From contig JAFWSS010000235.1 of the NCBI GenBank assembly GCA_017524385.1, positions 1 through 45,174 of the forward strand: DNA of 45,174 nucleotides, written 5' to 3'. Origin of the DNA: Prevotella sp. (GTDB taxonomy: Bacteria; Bacteroidota; Bacteroidia; Bacteroidales; Bacteroidaceae). Shown here one piece after another: positions 7,743 through 15,786 of this stretch. The translations under genes were made by a program, and so were the position numbers. A model generated the notes under the pieces. The model saw only the letters and a list, made by a program, of their open reading frames with translations, did no database searches and was not told the origin of the DNA. How positions within the stretch are numbered: position 1 is the first letter of the stretch; every line of letters begins with the position of its first letter.

Positions 7743-8657
7743 TTACGGTTTCTTCAGCGATGCGATGTATTTCGAGGGCTGAAGGCCAGCATGTTTCTTG
7801 AAAAAACGGGTAAAGTGCTGAGGGTATTCGAAGCCGAGGGTGTCGGAAGCCTGGGTGGCTGTGAGGCCGCCGACCAGCAGGCTCTTGGCGCGGTCGACAA
7901 GAAAGCGCTGGATAATCTGTGTGGGACTCTCACCAGAGACACTTCGCACCACATCGCCGAAATAGCTGGGCGACAGGCAGAGTTCGGAGGCACAATATTT
8001 CACGGTGGGCAGGCCATGCTGACGTTGCAAGCCGCGCTCGTAATAGCTGGTGAGTACCCGATGGAAACGCGAAAGCAGGTCTCCTTGGCGGCGGGCGGCA
8101 TCCTGAAATTGTCGTTGATAGAACAGCAGGGCGTAGTCGCACAGCAGCAGGATGTAGTCCTGTAGGATGCGGTCGGTCTGTGGCAACTGCTCGCGGTGCT
8201 GGATGAAGCGCCTGATCATCCACATCAGTTGCCACAGCAGCTGTTTCTCGCCCTCAGTGGTGTGCAGCGCCTCGTTCACGTTGTAGGAGAAGTAGTGATA
8301 GTCGTGTTGCCGTTGCTCGAATGCCGTACCGCGCATGAACTCCGCTTCGAAGTGCAGCGTCCAGCCGTGGTATACATTGCGTGTGCCGTCGTCTGCCTTG
8401 CCGATGACCTGTCCGGGCGAGGCCGCCGTCAGCGAGCCTTTCGACGTGTCATAGCCGCCCATGCCGTAGGTGGCGTCGGCGGGAAAATTGTCCTGAACGA
8501 AAAAGGCATACACATCTCCCATCTTGTTCAGCGTGTGGGCTATCGGCCCCAGTTCGTCGAAGTGGACGACGCTCACCATCGGGTGATACGTCTCGGCTCC
8601 TACACTCTGTGCGTAGTCGTTCGCGTGGTAGAGGTAGAGATAATTCTTTGTTATCAT
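7743..8657 (-). CDS. AraC-family transcriptional regulator (304 aa)
   Basis: The last 100 residues form a double helix-turn-helix of the AraC/XylS type: KYCASELCLSPSYFGDVVRS (first HTH), GESPTQIIQRFLVDRAKSLL, then ASDTLGFEYPQHFTRFFKKH and GLQPSKYI. The N-terminal 200 residues are a cupin-like sensor region with no recognisable ligand motif. The gene is divergent from a reductase, hydrolase and acetyltransferase operon that it probably controls. A consensus promoter lies so close to the ATG at 8657-8655 that the mRNA would have almost no 5' leader (see the promoter entry). The next Met is at residue 27 and would cut into the sensor domain. Confidence 0.85.
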   Translation of the reverse strand: MITKNYLYLYHANDYAQSVGAETYHPMVSVVHFDELGPIAHTLNKMGDVYAFFVQDNFPADATYGMGGYDTSKGSLTAASPGQVIGKADDGTRNVYHGWTLHFEAEFMRGTAFEQRQHDYHYFSYNVNEALHTTEGEKQLLWQLMWMIRRFIQHREQLPQTDRILQDYILLLCDYALLFYQRQFQDAARRQGDLLSRFHRVLTSYYERGLQRQHGLPTVKYCASELCLSPSYFGDVVRSVSGESPTQIIQRFLVDRAKSLLVGGLTATQASDTLGFEYPQHFTRFFKKHAGLQPSKYIASLKKP

Positions 8658-8661
8658 GCCG

Positions 8662-8692
8662 CAAAGTTACGAATAAGCAAGCAAAAAGCAAA
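8662..8692 (-). promoter_or_regulatory. Consensus Bacteroidota promoter for the AraC gene, leaderless
   Basis: On the minus strand, TTTG (8692-8689) is followed by exactly 19 bases and then TAACTTTG (8669-8662), a full match to the Bacteroidota sigma-ABfr pattern. Only four bases separate the -7 box from the ATG, so transcription should start at or within a base or two of the start codon. The 305-base divergent region (8658-8962) otherwise contains a weaker -7-like TTACTTTG at 8844-8851 on the plus strand, about 110 bases before the reductase gene, and presumably the AraC operator, which I could not delimit. Confidence 0.65.
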
Positions 8693-8962
8693 ATATATGA
8701 TTTTGCTTTTTCGAGTAGAAATAACTTCGAAAATCAACTCAAAATTGCTATATTTTACTAGAAAAAGGGTGTTGCCGGCGAAAAAAGGTAAAATTGGTAA
8801 GTATTCCATCGATTCGGATAACCACATAATGAGGATTTCATCGTTACTTTGCACCCTGTAAACAGACCGCGATTCCGATGTGCCTCGGAATGGTTCAAGC
8901 AAACTTGGCTTTTCACCCGGCATGCGCAGAATTGCAACGGATTTCAAAACAAGCAAAGGAAT

Positions 8963-9634
8963 ATGAGGAGACCATACGTGATTTGCCATATGATGGCATC
9001 TATTGACGGACGCATAGACTGCGCCATGACGGAGCAGATTGGTGCGGACGAGTACTACGAGGCTTTGGAAATGCTCAGCATCGACACCACCATAGAGGGA
9101 AAGACCACAGCCATGAACCACTATGCCGAGAAAGAACTGTTTGTTGCACAAGACGCAACACCTGTCGGACGCGAGGAATTCTACAAGAGCCACGACTCCG
9201 AGAGTTGGGAGGCTGTGGTGGACACCCATGGCACCTTGCGCTGGCCGGAGGACGACACGCCGAACCGCATTTGCATCGTCAGCCAGCAGGCTTCACGCGA
9301 ATATCTGGATTATCTGCGTGAGCGTGGCATCTCCTACATCGCTACGGGCGAGACGAGCATCGACCTAAGCCGTGCGCTCAGCATCCTGCAGTATGAGTTC
9401 GGCAGCGAGCGTGTCGGCGTGGTGGGCGGCGGACACATCAACGGTGGTTTCCTGCGCGAAGGACTGCTCGACGAGGTGAGTATGCTCTACGGTGCCGCCA
9501 TTGATGGTCGTGAAGGCTTCTGTGCCGCCTTCGACGGTATCGAGGCCTGTCATACCTGTCCCTACAAGCTCCACTTGAAGAGTGTTCGTCAGATGGGTGA
9601 CAACTCCGTTTGGATAAGATACAGTTACATATAA
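8963..9634 (+). CDS. Dihydrofolate reductase/RibD C-terminal family protein (223 aa)
   Basis: The product matches the bacterial bifunctional-deaminase reductase (RibD_C) fold, an NADPH-dependent reductase family. It starts PYVICHMMASIDGRID, typical of the family's first strand and helix, and contains GVVGGGHINGGFLREGLLDE (the NADPH-binding glycine loop) and a DEVSMLYG segment. It lacks the deaminase domain, so a role in riboflavin synthesis is unlikely; stand-alone members are generally of unknown substrate. ATG 8963 is preferred over the open frame back to 8849 because the family domain begins there. It is the first gene of a four-gene plus-strand set divergent from an AraC regulator. Confidence 0.75.
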   Translation: MRRPYVICHMMASIDGRIDCAMTEQIGADEYYEALEMLSIDTTIEGKTTAMNHYAEKELFVAQDATPVGREEFYKSHDSESWEAVVDTHGTLRWPEDDTPNRICIVSQQASREYLDYLRERGISYIATGETSIDLSRALSILQYEFGSERVGVVGGGHINGGFLREGLLDEVSMLYGAAIDGREGFCAAFDGIEACHTCPYKLHLKSVRQMGDNSVWIRYSYI

Positions 9635-9646
9635 ACAGTATGAATC

Positions 9647-10222
9647 ATGAAACATATTCTATTATTTTTGGCAGCCATACTACTGACATGCTGCTCGAAG
9701 GACAGCGACATAACGGCACAGACTATGACACAGAAATTATACATCACCATCGGCAATCAGACACAAAGCGTGACGCTGGTCGATAATGCTGCCACGCAGG
9801 AACTGGTGAGCCGCTTGCATTCGGGCGACATCACCTTGACACTCGACAGCAACGGAAGTTTCGAGATATGGGGACCGTTGGGTTTCTCATTACCCACAAG
9901 CAATGAGCAAATGACAGCGCAGCCCGGCGACGTCATTCTCTATAGCGGTTCGAACATCTGCATCTTCTGTGGAACCAATTCCTGGAGCTACACCCGTCTG
10001 GGCAAGATCGACGGGCTGTCGGAAAGCGAGTTGCGTACCTTCCTCAAAATCGGGCAGAATGATATCATGGTGAAGCTTTCATTATCATCTGGTACGACGG
10101 CTATCAACAGCGCCTGCAGCACAGTCACTGAAGACGGGGCCTACCATTCGCTGAACGGGCAGAAGGTGGTGAATCCTTCGAAAGGAATATACATCAGAAA
10201 TGGCAAAAAGGTAATCCTATAA
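9647..10222 (+). CDS. Cyclophilin-like fold lipoprotein (191 aa)
   Basis: A short signal peptide ends in LLTCC (Cys15 or Cys16 as the lipidation site). The core (KLYITIGNQTQSVTLVDNAA, SFEIWGPLGFSLP, PGDVILYSGSNICIFCGTNSW, YTRLGKIDGL) is the pattern of small cyclophilin-like proteins found beside reductases and flavodoxins in Bacteroidetes and Firmicutes. After a short linker the C-terminus reads YHSLNGQKV, then PSKGIYIRNGKKVIL, resembling the last strands of a type IX secretion C-terminal domain. Having both a lipobox and such a tail is odd. The gene starts 12 bases after the reductase and ends 3 bases before the hydrolase. Confidence 0.65.
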   Translation: MKHILLFLAAILLTCCSKDSDITAQTMTQKLYITIGNQTQSVTLVDNAATQELVSRLHSGDITLTLDSNGSFEIWGPLGFSLPTSNEQMTAQPGDVILYSGSNICIFCGTNSWSYTRLGKIDGLSESELRTFLKIGQNDIMVKLSLSSGTTAINSACSTVTEDGAYHSLNGQKVVNPSKGIYIRNGKKVIL

Positions 10223-10225
10223 AGT

Positions 10226-11374
10226 ATGAAGAACGTATTAATAGTCACTGTGCTGATGGGTTTGACGCTCATGGCATGCAACGAGAACAAACAAACTACA
10301 AACGAGAATATGAAACAGACAACATTGCAATTAACTCTGGAGTGGGACAAGACGTTCCCCAAGAGTGACAAGGTGGACCACAAGAAGGTCACGTTCAAGA
10401 ACCGTTATGGCATCGAACTTGCTGCCGACATGTACACGCCGAAGGATGCCACAGGCAAACTCCCTGCCATAGCCGTCACCGGCCCGTTTGGAGCCGTGAA
10501 GGAGCAGTCGAGCGGACTTTATGCACAGCATATGGCAGAGCGTGGATTTATAACCATCGCCTTCGACCCCTCGTTCACTGGCGAGAGCGGTGGAGAGCCT
10601 CGCCGCATGGCTTCGCCCGACATCAACACCGAGGACTTCCTCGCTGCCGTCGACTTCCTCTCCGTTCAAGACAACGTCGATCCTGAGCGCATCGGCATCA
10701 TCGGCATCTGTGGTTTCGGCGGAATGGCTGTCAACGCTGCCGCCCTCGATCCACGCATCAAAGCCACTGTAGCCTCGACGATGTACGATATGACGAAGGT
10801 GAACCGTGAAGGATACTTCATGAGTAGCGACTCAAAGGAACAACGCATGGCAGCTCGCAAGGCGATGGCCGCTCAGCGCACTGAGGACTACAAGGCCGGC
10901 ACTTATCAGCGTGCCGGTGGGGTCATCGATCCTCTGCCAGAGGACGCCCCCTGGTTTGTGAAAGACTACCACTCATATTACAAGACCAAGCGTGGCTATC
11001 ACGAGCGCTCAGGCAATTCCACCGACGGTTGGAACGTGACGGGCTGTCAGTCGTTCCTCAATCAACCCATCCTCGACTATGCCAACGAGATTGAGGCTCC
11101 CGTGCTGCTCATCCATGGCGAGAAAGCCCACTCGCGCTACTTCTCAGAGTATGCCTTTGAAAAGATGACGGGTAAGAAGCCTTTCGCCTCCTCTGTTGCA
11201 GAGTGTGCCATGGCCAACGAGATTCCCACGGGCAAATACGCCGGCAGCTACAAGGAAGGCAACAAGGAACTGCTCATCATCGATGGTGCTTCGCACGTTG
11301 ACCTCTACGACGATGTGGCAGGCGTTGTCCCCTACGAAAAGATGGAAGCTTTCTTCAAGGCTGCGATGGAGTGA
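10226..11374 (+). CDS. Alpha/beta hydrolase, lipoprotein, dienelactone hydrolase-like (382 aa)
   Basis: A lipobox (LMAC, Cys18) precedes a Thr/Gln-rich linker and an alpha/beta hydrolase domain. The oxyanion strand reads LPAIAVTGPFGAVKEQ. The nucleophile elbow is GICGFGG, with Cys rather than Ser in the GxSxG position, as in dienelactone hydrolases. A late acidic residue in LLIHGEKAHS and His in GASHVDLY complete a plausible triad. The family resembles the YcjY/DLH-like hydrolases common in Bacteroidales; the substrate is unknown. It lies 3 bases after the cyclophilin-like gene and is probably in the same AraC-controlled operon, exported to the periplasm or outer membrane. Confidence 0.75.
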   Translation: MKNVLIVTVLMGLTLMACNENKQTTNENMKQTTLQLTLEWDKTFPKSDKVDHKKVTFKNRYGIELAADMYTPKDATGKLPAIAVTGPFGAVKEQSSGLYAQHMAERGFITIAFDPSFTGESGGEPRRMASPDINTEDFLAAVDFLSVQDNVDPERIGIIGICGFGGMAVNAAALDPRIKATVASTMYDMTKVNREGYFMSSDSKEQRMAARKAMAAQRTEDYKAGTYQRAGGVIDPLPEDAPWFVKDYHSYYKTKRGYHERSGNSTDGWNVTGCQSFLNQPILDYANEIEAPVLLIHGEKAHSRYFSEYAFEKMTGKKPFASSVAECAMANEIPTGKYAGSYKEGNKELLIIDGASHVDLYDDVAGVVPYEKMEAFFKAAME

Positions 11375-11398
11375 AAGCTGAATGAAGGTCACGGCAAT

Positions 11399-11971
11399 AT
11401 GATGACGATACAAGAATTTAGAGACCATATGGCTTCGGGCAAGCCCATTGAGGGCGGCTCGGAGCTGCATTTGATGTTTCACAAGCTGTCGCAGGAGGCT
11501 CTACAGATAACGGCAGAAATCAATGGGAAATACCATACTCCGGAGCAACTCCATGGACTGTTGGAGCAACTTTGGGGACGTGAGGTCCCCAAGAGTGTAG
11601 GCATGTTCCCACCGTTCCATACCGACTGTGGCAAGAACACCATGGTGGGTGAACGTGTATTCATCAACATGGGCTGCAAGTTTCAGGACCAGGGTGGCAT
11701 CACCATCGACGAGGGGGCTCTCATAGGCCATAATGTGGTGCTGGCAACCCTCAACCACCTGCTCGACCCTAACCACCGTGCAGGAATGACCTACGCCCCC
11801 ATCCATATCGGCAAGAACGTATGGATAGGGGCCAACGCAACGGTGCTGGCTGGCGTGACCATCGGCGACGGTGCCGTGGTAGCCGCTGGTGCCGTGGTGA
11901 CGAAAGACGTGGAGCCTAACACCATCGTTGGCGGCGTACCCGCAAAGGTGATCAAGAAGATTGAGGTGTAA
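11399..11971 (+). CDS. Hexapeptide-repeat sugar O-acetyltransferase (190 aa)
   Basis: An N-terminal maltose-acetyltransferase-like cap ([16 protein letters not shown] to about residue 60) is followed by left-handed beta-helix hexapeptide repeats ([22 protein letters not shown], then [22 protein letters not shown]). The catalytic His region reads [10 protein letters not shown], and the coenzyme-binding end reads [23 protein letters not shown]. These enzymes move acetyl groups from acetyl-CoA to sugars, but many members have unknown acceptors. ATG 11399 is used; an in-frame ATG follows immediately. This is the last gene before a terminator and probably closes the operon. Confidence 0.85.
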   Translation: MMTIQEFRDHMASGKPIEGGSELHLMFHKLSQEALQITAEINGKYHTPEQLHGLLEQLWGREVPKSVGMFPPFHTDCGKNTMVGERVFINMGCKFQDQGGITIDEGALIGHNVVLATLNHLLDPNHRAGMTYAPIHIGKNVWIGANATVLAGVTIGDGAVVAAGAVVTKDVEPNTIVGGVPAKVIKKIEV

Positions 11972-12094
11972 ACTATTTTAATACGGAAATCCTGCTGAGG
12001 AAGAATCATCAACAACAGTACATAAGTTGGTAAAGGAATTGAACAAATTTCTGTAAGTAAAAAATCAGTACATTTGTGTTTATCTTCGATAAAT

Positions 12095-12157
12095 CCGAAA
12101 GAAAACTCCTTGAAATGTAAAAAATCTGCAAATTACGGAGTTTTCTTTCGGGTTTTT
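12095..12157 (+). terminator. Terminator of the reductase-acetyltransferase operon
   Basis: A perfect 15-base inverted repeat, CCGAAAGAAAACTCC (12095-12109) and GGAGTTTTCTTTCGG (12137-12151), is followed by GTTTTTG. It lies about 120 bases after the acetyltransferase stop. The rest of the 310-base region 11972-12281 is AT-rich and holds no supported gene. Confidence 0.75.
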
Positions 12158-12281
12158 GATATTTTACAAGAATTGCAATTTTGCTCCTAAGTTCGTTCTT
12201 TTGATGGCATATTACTATTAGGCTGTTTATGTTTTATAACAATTTAATTGTGTTGCCAACCATAGTGGTGGAGTTTTTGAA

Positions 12282-12605
12282 TCAAAAATCACATAGCCAT
12301 TCTTGTTCGCCGATGTACAGTCCTTCCCACTCCACACGGCGCTTGGACAAATTGATCTCATAAATGTATTCCGCGTCACCAGCCATGCATGGGGTGGTGA
12401 TGCGAAATTCTTTTTCGCTACTGCAAATGTAATTGGCCAATTCCTCCTTTGACACAGTTGAATGATTTTCGGCGCTAAACTTGTGCAGGATGCGGGTCAA
12501 ATCTTTGCCCACTCCCTCAGGATAGCCGTCGCAATGATGGTATATGACAACTTTTTCATCATCATCGTAGTCGTTTCTTATGAAAATATTAGCACGTGTT
12601 GACAT
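12282..12605 (-). CDS. Conserved hypothetical protein (107 aa), phage/plasmid-type family
   Basis: The protein begins MSTRANIFIRND and contains VVIYHHCDGYPEGVGKDL, followed by a short helical region and a C-terminal strand region (YIYEINLSKRRVEWEGLYIG). Proteins with a similar start and an [IY]-x-H-x-DGYPEG motif occur in many bacteria and phages, but no function is known to me. No signal peptide or membrane segment is seen, so it is probably cytoplasmic. It is encoded convergent to the acetyltransferase operon. It is separated from the next minus-strand gene by a terminator, so it is likely transcribed alone. Confidence 0.65.
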   Translation of the reverse strand: MSTRANIFIRNDYDDDEKVVIYHHCDGYPEGVGKDLTRILHKFSAENHSTVSKEELANYICSSEKEFRITTPCMAGDAEYIYEINLSKRRVEWEGLYIGEQEWLCDF

Positions 12606-12703
12606 TTTTGACAGGTGTTATGTTTTATAGAATCATGGGGTAAGGAGCTTTTGATCCAAATATGAATTACGTAAACAATGTTAGGAAAAAACTTCAAACA
12701 GAG

Positions 12704-12728
12704 TAAAGAGGTCTCAAAGACCTCTTTA
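12704..12728 (-). terminator. Terminator after the DUF3843 gene
   Basis: TAAAGAGGTCT (12704-12714) and AGACCTCTTTA (12718-12728) form a perfect 11-base stem with a three-base loop, 33 bases beyond the stop of the minus-strand gene ending at 12761. The T-rich arm favours termination in the minus direction; the symmetry would allow some activity both ways. Confidence 0.6.
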
Positions 12729-12760
12729 TTAGGGTGTTATGAAAGAAGGAATGACATTTT

Positions 12761-14296
12761 TTAATATCTCTCTTTCCTCATATAGCGGAGGAGGAAGCGT
12801 ACGTCCTGCTCTTTCACCTTTTCTGGATTGTCCTGTATGATGAAACTGTCATTGAGGATGTCGGGCAGATATCCCTTTTCGAGCAAAAAAAGTATGGCAC
12901 TTGTTTTTATGGAGTTGTCGTTCCACAGCATTTCAATAGCTTCCTTACATGCAATGTTGGCATCATAGAATGGATTGTCGGGAGCCTTGATGCATTCGCA
13001 GAATTCGGATGACAAATTCAGGTAGTTCTTGGATTCCTTGTCGATGAACATGATGACACGATGGCCATTTTCGAATTTACCACTCAACTCTTGCTTCCAT
13101 TCTTTACGGAAATCCATTTCAGAAACCATGAAATCATATAATTCATCCTGTCCATCAAAGAAGAGCATCTGCTTGCCTTTTGTACGTTTTAGGAACCAGT
13201 CTGCATCAGCGACGAGATAGTCTTCTGGCTTGTATTCAGGATCTTTCTTGACTAGTTCATCCCATCGTTCAACACAGCCCTCAAATGGAGACATTGCTCC
13301 ATTCAGGCGCCACTCTCCATGATACGAGACAAAAGATGCTACACATCCGTCAAATTTGTTGAGTTCCTTGTCTTTGAGCGTGATCTCATCGCGCTTGATC
13401 GTGATGTTCTTTCCATTTGTGGATAACAGGTCGATGGTCTTGCCATCCTCGCTGACTTTCATTTTGAAAGCATGTGTCGGGAATACCTTCAAGGCCTCCA
13501 AGGTGTCTAAGAGAGCACTTTTTCCCTTCACGCGAGCCAATGCGGACAGATAATCTTTCGGATATAATGCCAACGGTCCCACTTTATAGGCAAAGATGCT
13601 GAAATTGATGGCCTGGTAAAAACTTAAGGAGATATCGCCCGATATTCGATCGGTGCCTTCAATTTGTTTTTCCAACAAATTTTCGGATGTTTCTGAACGT
13701 GTAAGATAACAGTGTGAGAAAAACCATGTCAAAGCAATGCGCATCTTGTAGAAGTCTTCGTCAGCAACATCCATCATGGTTTCGATGTCTTGTGATAACT
13801 GCTCGTTGACGGGAGCATTCTCAAATTCATTCACAAGACGTTGGTAAGCCGTATGTGCCATTGTCTCAAGAAGAGGTAGGCCAGGCGTCCACCAGATGTC
13901 GTCCATTTCAGTGGCGGAATGCCATATCAAGAATCTGACTGCCATCAAACTCGGCTCATCAGGATAATACTCCTCGGTGGAGTCATGGTATATAGGCACC
14001 GGAAAACCGAACATCTGCTGGCATAGGTCGGAGAAAGCCCTCCATTGCCCACTGTCAGCTACGATGTCTTCCATATAGCAAGCCAAATTGATGGAAGCGT
14101 AGCGGAAGATGCTGTCTGTGTTCTCTTCGAGATCCAATTCGGTGCTATAAAAATCACCTAAAAGACTGTTTGCCAATTTGGCATAGTAAGAGTCTGTTGC
14201 GTATGCCTTTTTTGCCAAGGGATGCGCATGAGTGATATCGGATATCCGTATTCGTTTTGGTTTTGGTTTTGGTTTTGGTTTCGTTTTCATTTTCAT
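12761..14296 (-). CDS. DUF3843-type hypothetical protein (511 aa)
   Basis: The sequence resembles the Bacteroidetes-restricted DUF3843 family. A basic start is followed by RISDITHAHPLAKKAYATDS and YYAKLANSLLGDF, then a mostly helical region with aromatic-rich segments such as IWHSATEMDDIWWTPG. A mid-section has alternating strands (ITIKRDEITLKDKE), and the C-terminus is helical. No enzyme motif is recognised. The first 14 residues are a Lys-Pro run (KPKPKPKPK) encoded by a hexanucleotide repeat, followed directly by the conserved start of the family. No signal peptide is seen. It is flanked by a terminator downstream and lies between two transcription units. Confidence 0.7.
   Translation of the reverse strand: MKMKTKPKPKPKPKRIRISDITHAHPLAKKAYATDSYYAKLANSLLGDFYSTELDLEENTDSIFRYASINLACYMEDIVADSGQWRAFSDLCQQMFGFPVPIYHDSTEEYYPDEPSLMAVRFLIWHSATEMDDIWWTPGLPLLETMAHTAYQRLVNEFENAPVNEQLSQDIETMMDVADEDFYKMRIALTWFFSHCYLTRSETSENLLEKQIEGTDRISGDISLSFYQAINFSIFAYKVGPLALYPKDYLSALARVKGKSALLDTLEALKVFPTHAFKMKVSEDGKTIDLLSTNGKNITIKRDEITLKDKELNKFDGCVASFVSYHGEWRLNGAMSPFEGCVERWDELVKKDPEYKPEDYLVADADWFLKRTKGKQMLFFDGQDELYDFMVSEMDFRKEWKQELSGKFENGHRVIMFIDKESKNYLNLSSEFCECIKAPDNPFYDANIACKEAIEMLWNDNSIKTSAILFLLEKGYLPDILNDSFIIQDNPEKVKEQDVRFLLRYMRKERY
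14255..14278. repeat. Hexanucleotide repeat (TTTTGG)4 inside the DUF3843 gene
   Basis: Four perfect TTTTGG units lie at 14255-14278, followed by degenerate units (TTTCGT, TTTCAT) up to 14296. Read on the coding strand they give the Lys-Pro run at the N-terminus. Unit gain or loss would keep frame and change only the length of the basic arm. Confidence 0.85.
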
Positions 14297-14397
14297 TTTA
14301 TCATTATGCTTTGCCAGAGGATAACACTAATACATCTTTATGATGGTGGCGTTATCAGATGAAATATCTGAAATGGTGATTGTTTGTGATGTGGCTT

Positions 14398-15783
14398 TTA
14401 CTTTCCCACGCAAAAATTCTTGAAAATGTTCCCAAGCGTTTCGTCGGGGGTGATGGCGCCACCCACGATGGTGGCGAGGTGGTCGATGCAGGCGCGTAGG
14501 TCTTCGCTGAGCAGGTCGCCGCTCAGTCCTTGGGACAACCCTGCGATGACGGCCTCAATGTCGTCATGGGCATTCACCAATGCCTCGTAGTGGCGGGCGT
14601 TGGTGACAATGACATCGTTTTGGGTCACTTCAGGGATGTCGGCAGCACGATAGAGGGCCTCTTCCAACGGGGAGAGGTCTTTGTCGTGCTTGGCACTCAT
14701 CCTCACCACGGGGATTTCGAAACAGGGTAGGGTGGCGGTGGGGTCATAGGCCAATGATGTCAAGTCGGTCTTGTTCACGATGGCGATGACCTTCTTGCCT
14801 TCGGTGCGACAAGCAATTTCCTCAGCCTCCTCTGCCGTGGGGGGAGCGTCGGTCAGCCACAGCACTATGGTGGCTTCGTCGAGTTTCTTGTAGGTGCGCT
14901 CGATACCCATGCGTTCCACGGTGTCGGTAGTCGAACGGATGCCGGCGGTGTCGATGAAACGAAAGGTGATGCCGTGAATCTGCGTGGTGTCCTCTATCAC
15001 GTCGCGCGTGGTGCCGTGGACGTCGCTCACGATGGCCTTGTCGTCGTGCAGCAAGCGGTTGAGCAGCGTGCTCTTCCCCACGTTGGTCTTGCCTATGATG
15101 GCCACGGCGATGCCTTGGCGCAGGGCGTTGCCAGTCTCAAACGACCGTGCCAGTTCGCGGATGCGGCGCTCGGTAGATTCCGCTATTTGCAGCAACTCGC
15201 TGCGGTCGGCAAACTCCAGGTCCTCATGGTCGCTGAAGTCCAACTCCAGTTCCAACAATGAAGTCAGCCTTAACAGTTCTTCGCGGAGCACGCCGAGTTC
15301 GTGGCTGAAGTTGCCTCGCAACTGACTCAGCGCCATCTTGTGCGTTGCGCTGTTTGTGGAGTTGATGAGGTCGGCCACAGCCTCTGCCTGGCTGAGGTCT
15401 AGTTTACCATTCAAGAAGGCACGCTGTGTGAACTCTCCGGGAAGAGCCTGGCGGCAACCGTGCTTGGTGAGCGCATGGAGGATAAGTGTGATGATGTATC
15501 GCGAGCCATGACAACTGATTTCCGCTGTGTCTTCTCCGGTATAGGAACGGGGCGCGCGCATCACCGTGACTACCACGTCGTCGATGACCTCGCCATCGCC
15601 TTCACGGAGAGTGCCGTAATGGGCGGTGTGGCTGTGGGAGTCAACAAGTCGATGCCCTGTTGGTGAGACAAACAGGGCATCGGCGATGGAGATTGCTTGG
15701 GTGCCTGACACTCTGATAATGGCCATCGCACCGCCGGAGGCGGTGGCGAGGGCGCAAATGGTGTCATCGTTCAGATAGGCCAT
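14398..15783 (-). CDS. mnmE: tRNA modification GTPase MnmE (461 aa)
   Basis: MnmE works with MnmG to place the (carboxymethyl)aminomethyl group on U34 of certain tRNAs. The N-terminal folate-binding domain starts DTICALATASGGAMAIIRVS. The inserted G domain has GKTNVGKS (231-238), DTAG in IDTAGIRST, and the NKTD motif. The protein ends in the invariant C-x-G-K (Cys458 to Lys461), the catalytic tail. Length is normal. The P-loop reads TNVGKS rather than the more usual PNAGKS, a minor variation. The ATG is 3 bases after the stop of the nucleoside phosphorylase gene, so both are on one transcript. Confidence 0.95.
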   Translation of the reverse strand: MAYLNDDTICALATASGGAMAIIRVSGTQAISIADALFVSPTGHRLVDSHSHTAHYGTLREGDGEVIDDVVVTVMRAPRSYTGEDTAEISCHGSRYIITLILHALTKHGCRQALPGEFTQRAFLNGKLDLSQAEAVADLINSTNSATHKMALSQLRGNFSHELGVLREELLRLTSLLELELDFSDHEDLEFADRSELLQIAESTERRIRELARSFETGNALRQGIAVAIIGKTNVGKSTLLNRLLHDDKAIVSDVHGTTRDVIEDTTQIHGITFRFIDTAGIRSTTDTVERMGIERTYKKLDEATIVLWLTDAPPTAEEAEEIACRTEGKKVIAIVNKTDLTSLAYDPTATLPCFEIPVVRMSAKHDKDLSPLEEALYRAADIPEVTQNDVIVTNARHYEALVNAHDDIEAVIAGLSQGLSGDLLSEDLRACIDHLATIVGGAITPDETLGNIFKNFCVGK

Positions 15784-15786
15784 GGG

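Noticed and set aside
8196-8861. Long plus-strand frame opposite the AraC gene
   Set aside because: It is the reverse shadow of a clearly conserved AraC regulator with intact HTH motifs on the minus strand.
14355-14371. Possible terminator after mnmE (TCAGAT/ATCTGA)
   Set aside because: The stem is only six AT-rich pairs with no T tract in the minus direction, too weak to call.
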